Source: Buddleja alternifolia (lineage: Eukaryota > Streptophyta > Magnoliopsida > Lamiales > Scrophulariaceae). Taken from it: a stretch of 64,000 bases of DNA. The stretch lies in the NCBI GenBank assembly GCA_019426215.1, contig CM033397.1, positions 29,576,480-29,640,479 of the forward strand, read 5' to 3'. The notes beneath the pieces were generated by a model that was not told where the DNA came from, ran no database searches, and saw nothing but the letters and a program-made list of their open reading frames with translations. Made by a program: the position numbers and the translations under genes. Shown in pieces: positions 11,301 through 22,699 of the stretch. Each line of letters opens with the position of its first letter. The first letter of the stretch is position 1.

Positions 11301-12463
11301 CCCGTTGGAAATAAATGTCCGTTAGATGATTGCATTTAAGTCCTTCATGACTTGAGGATTTATTTCAGGTGAATCTAACATAAGTCGCTTGAGAGATTTT
11401 GAGCGCTTGATCCATAAATCCTGAAATGAGGTCTTTTAGCGTTTGACAGACGCTAAGAAGAAAATCTTTATCTCTGGTTGACTTCAGACGCTGGTCTTCA
11501 ACTTCTTCTCTAATAGACTCACCTAGAATTCTACTAGCGATTCAGTCACTAAGACTTAGTCTAAATTCTATAAAGATAAAAATTACAAGTCTAAAAAATA
11601 AATTACAACTTTCAAACGCTTATACATCAATCTATAAAAAACGGAAACTTACATTGTATTTTTGGGGTCTAACATTAAATCCTATCTTGTCATCATCAAA
11701 ACATCTAACATGAAATTTCCAAACAGTAAACCAATGTTCGAAGTCCTTTTTGAGATGCATGTGTGGTAACTTTCCTAAGAAATGGTGCAAATGGCTTGCT
11801 CTAGCTGAGTATTGGTACAATACCACCTATCACAACACTATTTGTGTGACACTTTTTGAAGCTTTGTATGGTTATAACAAACCATCTTAGCTAGGAGTTG
11901 GACCTTAATTGTCTTCAACAGTGGTGGGGGTCGAAGAGCTTTTACAGGAAATGGTGCATATGGCTCATTGCATCAAAGAGCAGCTTCTTTAAGCTAAAGC
12001 TCGAATGAAGTTCTATGCTGATAGACATAGAAGAGAGAGGTCTTTCCAGCCTGGTGATTAGGTGTGTTTGAAATTAAGGCCTTACAAACAATTGTCATTG
12101 CATAACAGTAAGGTTTGGAAACTCTCCCCTAAGTGTATAGGTCCATTTTCCATTTTGGAGTAAGTGAGATCTGTAGCTTACAAGTTACAACCTCCGTTGG
12201 GCTCAAAAGTTCACCCAATGCTTCATGTTTAACTGCTTAAGAAGCAGGTTGGTCATGATCATTTGGTTACCCCACTTCTACTCTTAATGAATTATGAAGG
12301 CATTATGCTACTTCAACCTATTAAAATTCTAGCTCAGAGGTTGGTCAAAAGAAACATTTTGGTGTTCCTCAAGTGTTGATTCAATGGGCTCTACTTGGGA
12401 GGATTAGTCTTTGATTGTACAACAATACCCTACAGGGTCAAGACTTAAGGGAGGAAGGGACTA
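8302..12463 (+). pseudogene. gypsy-1 pol, 3' half (RT, RNase H, integrase, chromodomain), broken
   Basis: Beginning exactly at the copia-1 duplication, the frame reads as the start of a Ty3/gypsy reverse transcriptase (KHDHRI, then PYRY, SSPVLLVKNKDGTWRFCVDFR). VFFDDIL, the catalytic FDD box, is at about 8800. Then come RNase H (about 9134-9370, catalytic Asp changed in METNA), an integrase zinc domain (near 9830), an integrase core (9910-10200, resuming at 11726) and a degenerate chromodomain (ILAQRLVKRN, near 12330). There are many stops and frameshifts. A family-B solo LTR splits the integrase at 10208-11725. A polypurine tract (about 12446-12461) precedes the 3' LTR. The chromodomain suggests a chromovirus. 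The 5' half of the same copy is on the other strand at 16803-18440. Confidence 0.85.
10208..11725 (-). mobile_element. Family-B solo LTR in gypsy-1 integrase
   Basis: The 1518-bp unit is flanked by the perfect duplication GTAAA (10203-10207, 11726-11730). Removing it rejoins the integrase around its GQSERVN-like motif. On the minus strand it starts TGTTTGGAAATTTCATG and ends GGGACCACCA. It matches the copies at 46258-48130 and 58891-60463, including a run of 11 G beside TTGAATAGACC near the end. No PBS or coding domain is present. Confidence 0.87.
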
Positions 12464-12787
12464 ATGTTATGCTAAGCTTGAAGAGGGCTGAGTTGGCCAA
12501 GTCTGAAAACAGACATGGATGGGCTAAGAAGATAAAATGCGTTTTTACTTTTGAAGACATTGGGAAGAAGTTAATGATGTGAAACCGTTTTGATGAGAGC
12601 GGCAGAATCCAGGCGAGTAGCTGACAACCAATCAACAGAGGCCAGCTGGAAGTTAGTTATGGCTATAGAGTTGTTAGGGTTAATTAGTCAAAGCCGAAGT
12701 TGTTAGACTCCATTATACTGATTAGGGCAAAGATTACTCCAACTAGGAAGTTTCCATGTTTAGTTGAGTATTCTGGAAATTGTATTG
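12464..12787 (+). mobile_element. gypsy-1 3' LTR, interrupted by gypsy-2
   Basis: It starts TGTTATGCTAAGC after the polypurine tract. It matches the 5' LTR at about 18444-18850 (minus strand) for about 320 bp up to GAAATTGTATTG, where the gypsy-2 LTR begins. The remaining LTR end is not in the window. Confidence 0.82.
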
Positions 12788-14174
12788 TGATAAGTCCACA
12801 TTTTATGCCATATTTTAGGTTCATTTTACTATATTTTGGTCGGTATTTTAATCATTTTCTATCCCATATTGTGCTTTGGTTGGTATTTATTGTGTTTCGT
12901 AGGATATGAGTTGATTTGAGCACAAAAGGGGAGAAAAATATCCAATTTCTGCACAGCATTCATAGAACTGGGCGTTTTTCATTATGTTAGGGGCTGAATT
13001 TGAAAAATATTCCTTCTTAAAAGTTGTAGAACTATGTTTTAGCTTCATGTGCCATCTTGAATCACCTAAATCCGATATCTGTGGAGCAAGTTATTAAGAA
13101 AACATTGTCGCTGCCATTTTGACGCAGATTATCTATGCCCGCGGGCGCAGATCCCATGACTGCGGTGCGTTGGACGTATTTAAGGGAAAATCAGTCTTTT
13201 TGGCATGAATCACGAATTTAGGTCATATTTGACCTATTTAAGAGTCCCCAGAGTAGTTTTCAGAGGAGGTTATGCGACATAGACTTGAGTTAGAGTTTAA
13301 GGAAGCAAAGACAACTTGAAGACTTCAAATTCATCATTGAAGATGAAGAATTCAAGTTCGGAGCGAACAAGTTACATCTTCAACTGGGAGATTCAATCTA
13401 TTTTGTTAGACTAGATTCATCATGTCTTTTCATATAAACTTAATTTTCTTCTCGTTGATCATGAACTAATTCCCTTTTGATAGAGACTTATGTGACGGTT
13501 TATTTTGATACTCATTTTATGAAATTCTAGTTTGTTGGATTATGATTTATGATGGCTATTGTTTATATTTGTTTTTAATGCGTGTGATTATCTGACCAAC
13601 TTTTACATGAGCTTTTGCCTATGTTTAGGATTGAGAAGAAATAAACTAGAGTTCATGGGATATAAACAACATATAGTAAAATTGACTAAGAATAGATTCA
13701 GCTTCTATCATCGTAGCTAGTTTTGAAAAATCACTCGAAAAATTGTGGAACGAAGGAGATTTCACAGATTTTGTTAATACGTAGTTCTTAATACGTTTTT
13801 CACTATGGCGATATAGGAAACCGTTAGGAATTATAGAGTTGTTACATCCAATGGATTGTGTAATAATTTACATACGAAAATTTCACCATAATCCCATTAA
13901 TTGGAATTCATATATCGAGTGGATAAATCAACCAGATCAGTAGTCTTAGTCACTTTTCCTCATAATATATCTCATCTCTTAATTTTGCTTTAGTAATTAA
14001 TTTAATTTTAGTTTAATTAATCAACACTCAAAATATCGATTTGCTTAACTTAGGAATAAATAAAACAACAATTCTGGTAATTGAATTGGCTATCTCTAGG
14101 GTACGATATCCGAACTTTAATCCATTTTATTACTTGCATGACCCTAGCATACTTGCTATGATTTTTCTATCTCA
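12788..14174 (+). mobile_element. gypsy-2 LTR, complete (right copy)
   Basis: The 1387-bp LTR starts TGATAAGTCCACATTTTA, typical of plant Athila/Tat LTRs, and ends ...CTATCTCA just before the PBS. Its first 496 bp (12788-13283) are unique in the window; the rest is in the inverted repeat. It is inserted in the gypsy-1 3' LTR. Confidence 0.85.
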
Positions 14175-14179
14175 AGTTT

Positions 14180-14198
14180 TTGGCACCGTTGCCGCGGA
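14180..14198 (+). other. gypsy-2 primer-binding site (right copy)
   Basis: TTGGCACCGTTGCCGCGGA lies about five bases after the LTR end. It resembles the tRNA-Asp-type site of Athila/Tat gypsy elements. Confidence 0.7.
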
Positions 14199-14444
14199 TA
14201 ACTTTCTATTCCATATTAGAATTCACTTGTTTTTCCTGAGATTAAGCATTTTCATTTGAATTTTATTTTTTTAATTTGTTTTACATTATTAATATCATCT
14301 TTCTCTGCTTCTTGTGTGTAGGATACTCTTGGTTTAGTGCATGACCCGTACTAGACCCGAAGAATAATCCACGTTTGATCCAGAAATTGAGCGAACTTTC
14401 ACCGTAGGATAAGAGAACATAATTTCGTAGTGCAATCCGAAGCA

Positions 14445-16679
14445 ATGGAGAACCTAAATGAAAACCAAAAGGTTCAGAAAAATGCTAACGCTCAAGGTGG
14501 CAAAAATAATGCTCCCTGAGATCCTGTTCTACCAAGGTCACTGAGAGACTACATCGTGCCAAACATCCTTGGAAACGCAACTAGCATTCAAGTTTTGACT
14601 ATCGAGGCTAATACTTTTGACACGCTAAAAGCTAACGTGCTATGATAGCAAGTGCACTAGTCGTGTGTAGTAATAAGTGTGGACGAAAAGTCCGGGTTGT
14701 CGAACCACGGAGACTTGAATTCTAGTTTATGATTTTATACAAAAAAACAACTACAATAAAAGTAAAATGAGTGTGAAACGCGTAAGATAAGAACAAGGTT
14801 ATGCAAATGAATTAAAACCAATTATAAAGGGAGACTAAGGCACATGCTAGGTCCAAATTGATCAAATATACTTATAAAGGCTCTTGTTGTAGAATTACTC
14901 TTATATTGTTATGGTGAAAACTCCTAAGGTAGAGAATAACCGATGTCTCGCGTATAAACTCCTATACTTAGATCGTGATTTCCCAAATATCCCTATCCGG
15001 AAATCTAACCACTAAACATGCATTAATGTACTAGAGTTCACTCGATTTGAATCGAACGACTTCACCCGGGAATCTTAACCTATGTCTAGGGCAATTCCTC
15101 ATTAGTTGCGGGTCATGATGTGAATTTCTTGCACCCTAAGTTAATTTTCTCCCAAAATATTAACCTAGGCATAAGATTCTAACATATAGTGATCAAGTAT
15201 ATGCAAGATAGACAAAAACACAATTCACATCACATAACAATATAAGAACAACCTCAACAATCATCTATTATAAGCATATATCACAATTTGGCCTTACATG
15301 GCCCTAGTCTTATGAATTTAGTTCATAATGGATAATATGAAAAACATAAATGAATTAATACACATGTTCATAGACATAATTGAAATGAAAAGCTATAAAA
15401 ACTCCCTCAAAAGTGAATAATGATGGAACTTCAATTGAATCTTCCTTCTCTAATGATGATGATGAATCAAGAATCCTTCTCTCTCCCCTCTTTTCTTCTC
15501 TATGGATCGGTCACTTCCTCCCCCTCTTCTCCAAGAATCTGAAATTGATAGTGAATGATGAAGAGTATGTGTTCCCCCTCCTTTTATAGCCAAAATTCCA
15601 CTAAAGTATGCATTAAGAATTCTCATTAAAGTTCCCCAATGAGAATTCCACCTAAGGTGATGCTTAAAGTTTGGCTTTTAAGATTCCAACCAGCTAAAAA
15701 ATGCTGAACTTTCGGCCCTTAAAAATTCCACCAAGCATAACCATGTGAAAACTTCAACAAAACACATGCATGCTGCCATTTTCTTGCTTTCCAGCGCAGT
15801 CTTAGTATTTTCCTCATAAACTTCTCCAAAGATCTCCAAATTGTATGATTCAAGTCCCCATGTGCAGATAAAACATAGATCTACAACGTTCCAGAAGGAC
15901 ATTTTGTCCTATTCGGTCGCTAAGTATACCTAAATTACGTTTCAACATAGAGGTTGTTTCTGATTTGGCGCCCATAAAGTAAATCTACCAAGAAACACAC
16001 TTATGACAACCCCTCAACACATGTGCTGAATTATGGCCAAAAGTGATTCTTACCCATCATATAATGCTGGAATTTAGGCTGAAAAGGAGTAACATTTGGA
16101 CTATCCACGCCTAGGCATGACTAGGAAGGCGCTGGGGCATATCCTGGCACATGTACTTCTCTGTTCGGCGCAACAATTGTATTTCCTTCATAACTCTCTC
16201 CAAAGACCTCCGATTTGGATGATTCAAGCTTCCAAGTGAAGCTAACACAGAGATAAACAACTTTGTTGAAGGAGACGTCCTCAAATTCGAACTCAAAATA
16301 TGCATAAATTCTGTATTTGCGTGCGTTATTCCTCTATTGTAGTGATTTTCCACCTTTACTCGATAAGCACACAAATTAAACGCAAATGTGGTATAAATCA
16401 TGCATAAACAAATATAAATCCAATAAATATGAGGCTCTAAAACATGTAAATTCACACCCTATCAACTTTCGAGATCAAGCCTGCAATCATTTAGATGATT
16501 ACAGACACTGTGCAATTCCATGGGCTGCCGAGTGACGACCCACATCAACATATTGCTAACTTTTTGGAGATATGTCAGACTTTCAAGTATAACGGGGTCA
16601 CGAATAATGCAGTGAGATTGAGGTTATTCCCATTTTCCCTCAAAGATAAGGTGAAGGCTTGGTTGCTATCTCTGCCTAT
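14445..16679 (+). pseudogene. gypsy-2 gag, 5' part, split by a solo LTR and truncated (right copy)
   Basis: The gag ATG is at 14445. The frame meets a stop after about 25 codons, continues to 14612, is interrupted by the solo LTR (14618-16464), then resumes with [18 protein letters not shown] to about 16679. There it is cut and joined to copia-1 LTR sequence. Stop and LTR insertion are the same as in the left copy, so both arms descend from one already damaged gypsy-2. Confidence 0.8.
14618..16464 (-). mobile_element. Solo LTR inside gypsy-2 gag (right copy)
   Basis: Inverted duplicate of the unit at 276-2122, with the same 5-bp duplication (ACTTT at 14613-14617 and 16465-16469). It was duplicated with the arm rather than inserted twice. 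Confidence 0.88.
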
Positions 16680-16680
16680 A

Positions 16681-16802
16681 TAAGCGCGACCGTTGTGACG
16701 CCTCCAATCTTTCCTGGGAATTAAATCTAGTGTGGCTTTCTAGTACAATATTCCCCTTGCTATTTCTATATTTGGTGGAATATGACTCTGAGTTCCACAA
16801 CA
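16681..16802 (+). mobile_element. copia-1 3' LTR remnant (last 122 bp)
   Basis: TAAGCGCGACCG...CCACAACA matches the end of the copia-1 LTR at 7525-7646. It is followed at 16803 by GTAAA, the complement of the TTTAC at 8302, so this is the other outer end of copia-1. The first three quarters of the 3' LTR were lost where the gypsy-2 arm is joined. Confidence 0.88.
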
Positions 16803-18443
16803 GTAAACCCATTGGCTCGTTAAAGATCACTTTATACTCTTTCAATAGTAGTTGTATTTTTTTCATATTGTTATCTTCTTGTGTTGTTGTTACGGTACAA
16901 GTCATACACATACATCCCATACCACCTGTCCACTCCTCTTTACTAGTTTCTTTAATTATTTCCCAGCCATCATTCTAAGGGTAGCTTGTTTCCGATTCTT
17001 GAAGAATGATATTCTTTTTAATTTTAAAGTCAAAAGTAACAGGCCCTAGCCTCTTCATAAAATCCACCCTAATACCATATCACAGCCCCTTAACTGTAAC
17101 ACTCTCACATTGGCTTGAAATTGGTGATCGCCCGTGATCCATTTAAATTGTGAGCACTTAGAATTGTACGTAACTCTTCCTCCATAGTGACCATCAGCGA
17201 ATTTATGTACTCCATTTTACACTTCAGCCTCTTTGCAGTGCTTGGATCAATAAAAGTGTGAGTGCACCCAGTGTTAATTATAATTGAGTGACTTGTCTAG
17301 CCAATGCATTTAGAGATAAATGGGTCTCCTCATGTATCTCCCTTGCACATGGCTCACAATCACCTCTCCATGATCACTACTTTCCACTTCTTCACACATT
17401 ATCACAAAAAACATCTTCCATCTATGTCCAATGTGATAAATCTCATCACAATTAAAACATAGACCTTTCTTACTTCTTTCATCCATTTCAGTGCTACTGA
17501 ATTTCTTTATAGGGGATATTTATCCCAAAATTTGTTGGATTCTTCTTGATCACAGTTGGATTAGTGGAATCTTGCTTCCAATAGTAGCTATCTTTCCCAT
17601 ACAGTTTTGGCCCGTTGGTTACACGTTCAAACAAGGCTTCTTGCTTTTTGAATAACTGTATGGCATGAGTTAGAGTGAGTAGACTAAACATCTCCGCGAT
17701 CTGATCTACTTCTTCCTTCAATCCACTTATAAAGCTTTTGATAAAATAATCTTCTGTAAGGTGTCTATGCATGCTTTCATAAAGCCTTTAAGTTCCTCAA
17801 ACTTGTCAATGTACTCACTCACTTTTTTCACTTTGGTTCAACTTATTGAATTGACCTACTATATTTTCATTTTTTTTCCCATCACAAACATATCAATCAC
17901 CAATTTAGTAAACATCTTCTACCCCATCCCCTCTCTCCCTTCTATGTAATCAAGTATCAACTATCTGCACTTCCATCCATGTACATAGCTGGGGTTACAA
18001 TCCTTTCATAGTCATTCATACGGTGAATCATGAAGTATTTCTGACATTTCCTATTCCAAACCTTTGGATTATCCCCTCTAAATTTTGGAAAGTCTAATCG
18101 TGGAAATTTAACATGCAAATTAGTTTGTGATTCATGTCTTATAGTGTGCGTGGTGCTTAACTCCTTGGTGTGTTGTGTTGAGAGCTAGACGGATCCATCA
18201 CGGGTTCCCTTCCCCTTAGATTGTTCGTGTTTCTCCTCCAGCTTCATCATGATTACATCCATCTGCTTCCTACTCTCCATTTTTTATTCTCTCATCTCCT
18301 TCTGTCCATATGTGAGCTCCATTATATGTTCTTCTACAGCCTCCAATCAACATGAAATTCCAGCTCCATTATATGTCATTTGTTATTCAATTTGTACGAA
18401 CTTGAATCGGTTTTAGGGTGCGGAAATGTGGATATGGATCGAT
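16803..18443 (-). pseudogene. gypsy-1 gag, protease and start of RT (5' half), broken
   Basis: On the minus strand, after the 5' LTR, gag shows HLTEDYFIKSFISGLKEEV and a coiled, charged stretch (frame 17772-17494). A degenerate zinc knuckle follows (CFNCDEIYHIGH, near 17460). Next is a decayed protease region (near 17250) and the lead-in to reverse transcriptase, LLKEYKVIFNEPMGL, ending at the copia-1 duplication. Joined in thought to 8302, the text continues correctly into PPHRKHDHRI. Many stops and frameshifts make this an old copy. Confidence 0.78.
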
Positions 18444-18850
18444 TGCTAAATGCCACTATTATTATTCAAACTAAATCATAAACTTCTTAATGAATTTTAT
18501 TGCAAAATCGAATGAAGATACAAGTTGACTGAAAAGGAAAGCTCAATACAATTTCTAGAATACTCAACTAAACATCGAACTTCCTATTTATAGTAATCTT
18601 TTCCCTAATCAGTATTAATGGTGCCTAACAACTTCAGCTTTGACTAATTAACCCTAACAACCCAACGACCGTAACTAACTTATAGTTGGCCTCGATTGAT
18701 TGGTTGTCAGCTGCTCGCCTGGATTCGGCCACTCTCATCAAAACGGCGCCGCATCATTAACTTTTTTCCAGCGTTAAACGCGCTTTATCTTCTTAGCCCA
18801 TCCACGTTTGTTTTCAGACTTAGCCAATTCAGCCCTCTTCAAGCTTAGCA
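18444..18850 (-). mobile_element. gypsy-1 5' LTR (approximate ends)
   Basis: The minus strand from about 18850 (TGCTAAGCTTGAAGAGG) matches the 3' LTR fragment at 12464-12787 with many substitutions, consistent with an old insertion. The far end is placed at ...GGCATTTAGCA; no clear PBS follows. Confidence 0.65.
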
Positions 18851-19399
18851 TGTAAAATTTTTTATATTCAATATTAATTCATTCATAATATCCTCAAAGC
18901 TAAGATAGTGAAATTTTCACTTCAATTTCGAAAATATTTCCTAATTTTTTAAAGAATTCTTGTCATATATGATGACAAAGCATAGAATTACTAAAATTTA
19001 TACAAGTTGCAGAAATTAAGCTTTAGCATATACAAGGAATGAAAATGCATGTGAAACAGGATATGCGAGCTTTTTCTTCAATCTATATGTTTGAGTGACT
19101 CAAACACTTGTTCTTACTAGTAAATAGTATGTACGTTGCACATAAAAAAATATGATTAACAAAAATATAAAAATATAAATAAAAATATAACAGAGAATGT
19201 TCGTTCTAATTTTTATCATGGTTCTAATCATTGTCATCACATTTTAATTTTCAAACTCAAGTGTTTTCTTTAACAAAATTCTAATCATATGTATTCCTGA
19301 TAAATTTTCATTTAGTACTACTAATGATACTAATTTTCAATTAATATGATTGGTAAAATATACAAGCTTACTAAATCATTTCATGATTTATAGCTAATT
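18851..19399. other. AT-rich flank, nothing recognised
   Basis: AT-rich sequence between the gypsy-1 5' LTR and the retroposon at 19414. I see no coding or structural signal. Confidence 0.5.
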
Positions 19400-19413
19400 A
19401 AATAAATGTTAAA

Positions 19414-19943
19414 AGATCTCTAGTTCTCTCTCACACCATCTCTCTAAACCATAACCTTCTTTTTTCTTCTATTTTCCTCCGTCGGCGATGGCTTAGTGAA
19501 GCAGTCATCTTCTTCACCACTGTTACCACCACCATCGTCTGCGGGTTGGGTTGGAGCACCCTTCAAGTTGTACATTACATCTTCAAATCTGACGAGACGA
19601 ATATGGATCTAAAGAGACAGAGACAGATCTGACGAGATGAAGATGGGTGATACATAAGTTTTTATATAGTGTTTTAGATATTGTTTAGTATTTTATTTTC
19701 TCTCTCGTATGAGAGTTTGCTTTCTCTCTCGAATGAGAGTTTCATCTCTCCTTGAATAGAATTTGCACAAGAATCTTCTTGTGTTAGTTTGTGAGTTCTT
19801 AAGATTTGTTATCTTCAAGAACTTGATAGTTGGTATTTCAGATGATTTTACTACATCGCTTGAGTCGATATTAATTGTATTGTTCTAGACGTTGTAAACT
19901 TTCGATTGAATGATATATAAGACCGAATTTTCTTCAAAAAAAT
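19414..19943 (+). mobile_element. Retroposon with 14-bp target duplication
   Basis: The unit is bounded by the perfect direct repeat AAATAAATGTTAAA (19400-19413 and 19944-19957) and ends in an A-rich tail (TTCAAAAAAAATA). These are marks of LINE-mediated retroposition, as for SINEs or processed transcripts. No RNA polymerase III A/B boxes were recognised. The first 250 bp contain a stretch that reads on as a hydrophobic peptide (for example FFTTVTTTIVCGLG), also kept in the second copy at 35305-42186. A processed host transcript or an unknown SINE-like family are both possible. Confidence 0.75.
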
Positions 19944-19957
19944 AAATAAATGTTAAA

Positions 19958-22690
19958 CTATTGCAAGACAGTAAAATGGAAAAGAAATCTATCAACACAA
20001 ATGATTTGATAAATTAATTTTTGAAAGAAAACAAAATTTGAAGGGATAATTTCATTTTTCGCCCCCCCCCCCCCCCCCCCCCCCCCCCCACTAATTATAC
20101 GCCAAAATCGATTTTGGTCCCCCAAATTTTGGATTCATCCAATTGTCCCCTAAATTATCTTGATTTTATCAATTTTGGTCCTTCCACTAACTCCTCCGTC
20201 CAATAGTTAAAGGAGGGTCAATTTTCCCTCCAAAAAGGACGATTTGGCGCCAAAAACACGGATTTCAACCGTTTTTTCTTTTGTATCAGATTTCACCCCC
20301 AAAAAATCTCATATATCCAACACTTTTTTTAAGTTAAAAATTAATCAATCGGTTAATTCTATAGAATTTTTTTCTTTTTTTATATTTAAAATTGATAAAT
20401 TGTTTAATAAGTACTCCACCTTTTTAATAATTAGAAATAAAATATTTTATGTAACTTTTTTTTCGAGGTTAGCATGCTATTAACTAAAAATATTTTTAAG
20501 TAATTTCTAGAAGATAAAATATTATAAAATTAAATTAAAATTGTAAATAATACAAGTTATCAAAAGTTCAAAGAAAATAGAATAAAGAATTTACTAACCC
20601 TTAATTATCAAGAAATTTTCAATAAAACGTTGGTGGAATATATATTCTACCTACATTTGTTTAATACATAATTAGTATCCATAAAACACAAAAAGAAAAA
20701 GAAAAAGAAAAAGGTGTATAAATTGTTGAAAACTCAGTGGAATAGCGCCCCCACGTTCACCAATTCATAGGCCATGGCCATATTTTGAGTGATGTATATA
20801 GTGGTCTTCTAGTAATTATGCAATTAGAATCAAAATGATCAGGCTGGGACGATTTTTACCTAATATCTATTTATACACAGATCACCTGCCAATGTCATAC
20901 TTCCCTCAACCATATATGAACTTTTTGTAGAAGATATATAACTCAAGCTCTCCAAACAAATTAATTATCATAAAACCTTTGTATTTAGAAAAAGTCTCGT
21001 GTTGAATGGAGAAGTGAGAGGGATGGCATTGAGATGTGAACAAAAAAAACCCAACTTATTTTATGTGGGAGAGAAGACACTTATAGGATGTATTTCAACC
21101 AAGATTCATAAAAACTAAGAAGGTGAAAGGTTTGGACCATTCATATGCGTTGAGGGAATTATTAATTATTGGAGCACTTACAACATACAATCAAAAAAAT
21201 TCATTATTAATAATTTAATCCGTAGGAAATTAAAAGGCTTATATTATAGATGATTGTATTACTTTATTAAATTGTTATGAAGGGTTGATTTGGTCTTTTC
21301 ACAATTGGAAGAAACAAGTAAGAGATCCACACTTTTAGATTAGTACAGATAGATTAGTATAGATATAGATTGTGAGAAGACTTTTATATCCTTATTTAAA
21401 TACAATTTAACATGAGTTAATGGAAAAGAAAAAACGTTGTACTAATTAAAAATTATTTTATCGATGTAAAACAAATAATATTAAAGTGGTCCATTTGATG
21501 AGAGATATACCACCATTAAGCCCCAAAATAATAACAGACTCAAAAAATAATAATAGAATTATGAGTAATGCTATATATGGTGCTCCTATATTTTTCCTAA
21601 AAACGCACTATAACATAATGCTAACAAAAAAAAATCACGCAGAAAGTCAATCCATGTTTCTTTAAGTTATAAATATATGCAATAGCAATTAAATAATAGA
21701 AACATACTGTATAATATATTTATTACTCTCGAAATTATGCATGGTAAATAACTGTTACATTCACCTCAAAGCACAAATATTTATTGCACCACGCCAGCCG
21801 TATATATATATTCTACCTTGCCGTATATATATATTCTACTCTCTATAATAAAGCAACACCTCAAATTAATTTCTCCCTAAAATGCTGCAACACAATTGAT
21901 ATTATAAAATGCAGGCCACATATGGAATCTTCAAGATTGTATCAAGGGTATAAAATAGTTCAGTAGAATCCATTTATGAGTACATTACAGACTCTCAAAG
22001 CATCTTATGAAGAATTTCAATGTTATTTTTTTAGTTTTTAGGTAGGAAAACATGTTTTTGGACTATTCTTTCCAAAATAATAATTGAACTAACAATAATC
22101 GCCACCATTACATCACTACTCAAGCACGCTCTCTTCCAAAAATTTAGACTAAACAAGTTCTTATGAAGTCTTAATAAACATATGTAGTACTTGTCTGGCC
22201 TAATGCTGACAGTTCAATAATGTTCTAAAATAATAGGTTACATTTTGAATGTATCTCATAAGATGCTTTGACTGTCTTAAATTATCATCAGGCCGCTTAA
22301 AAGATTTTCAGTTTTAATATTCATCTCATGTTGGAAACTAATCTAATCGTGACATGCATGTCGTAAATCCATAAAATCACTAATATGATTTGTTCAACGT
22401 AACCTAACTACGAAGATATGCAACACTATGTTACGTATGATAAAATTCATAATCGTGTATCTTCGCAAAAAGGATGATTATATTGATTTAATGGGAATTG
22501 CTAGAATACATGAAAAATTTACCAGTGTTAATTGCTCCTTAATCTGCAAAACTGTGGCAATATATATGGAAATGCAGGCACATGGTTTGGTTGATATGAT
22601 GCAAATTATAAGATCTCAAAGTATGAGTTTCTACTAATTATATACCATGTACTCAGTGAAGAGAATCGCGTCCAGTTTACCTATTAAATT
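19958..22690. other. Gene-free AT-rich stretch
   Basis: Contains a 28-base poly-C tract (20062-20089) followed by a repeat-like TTTTGGTCCCCCAAATT block, an (A)nG-rich microsatellite near 20690, and a tandem pair of GCCGTATATATATATTCTAC (about 21797-21838). Short open frames are isolated and have no recognisable motif. Confidence 0.5.
20062..20089. repeat. Poly-C homopolymer (28 bases)
   Basis: Uninterrupted run of C immediately after TTTCG. It begins a block resembling the ends of plant MITEs whose transcripts read 'TTTTGGTCCC'. Confidence 0.9.
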
Positions 22691-22699
22691 GACTAATCA

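Larger units (their letters stand above)
13284..16679 (-). repeat. Right arm of 3.4-kb inverted repeat
   Basis: Reverse complement of 61-3455. The outer edge at 16679 stops in mid-gag (LSLP) and passes through one or two bases into a 122-bp copia-1 LTR end. The inner edge at 13284 is the point where the left copy switches to copia-1 while this copy continues as a normal gypsy-2 LTR. Shared bases (TTGAG/CTCAA) at the switch suggest microhomology. Confidence 0.93.
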
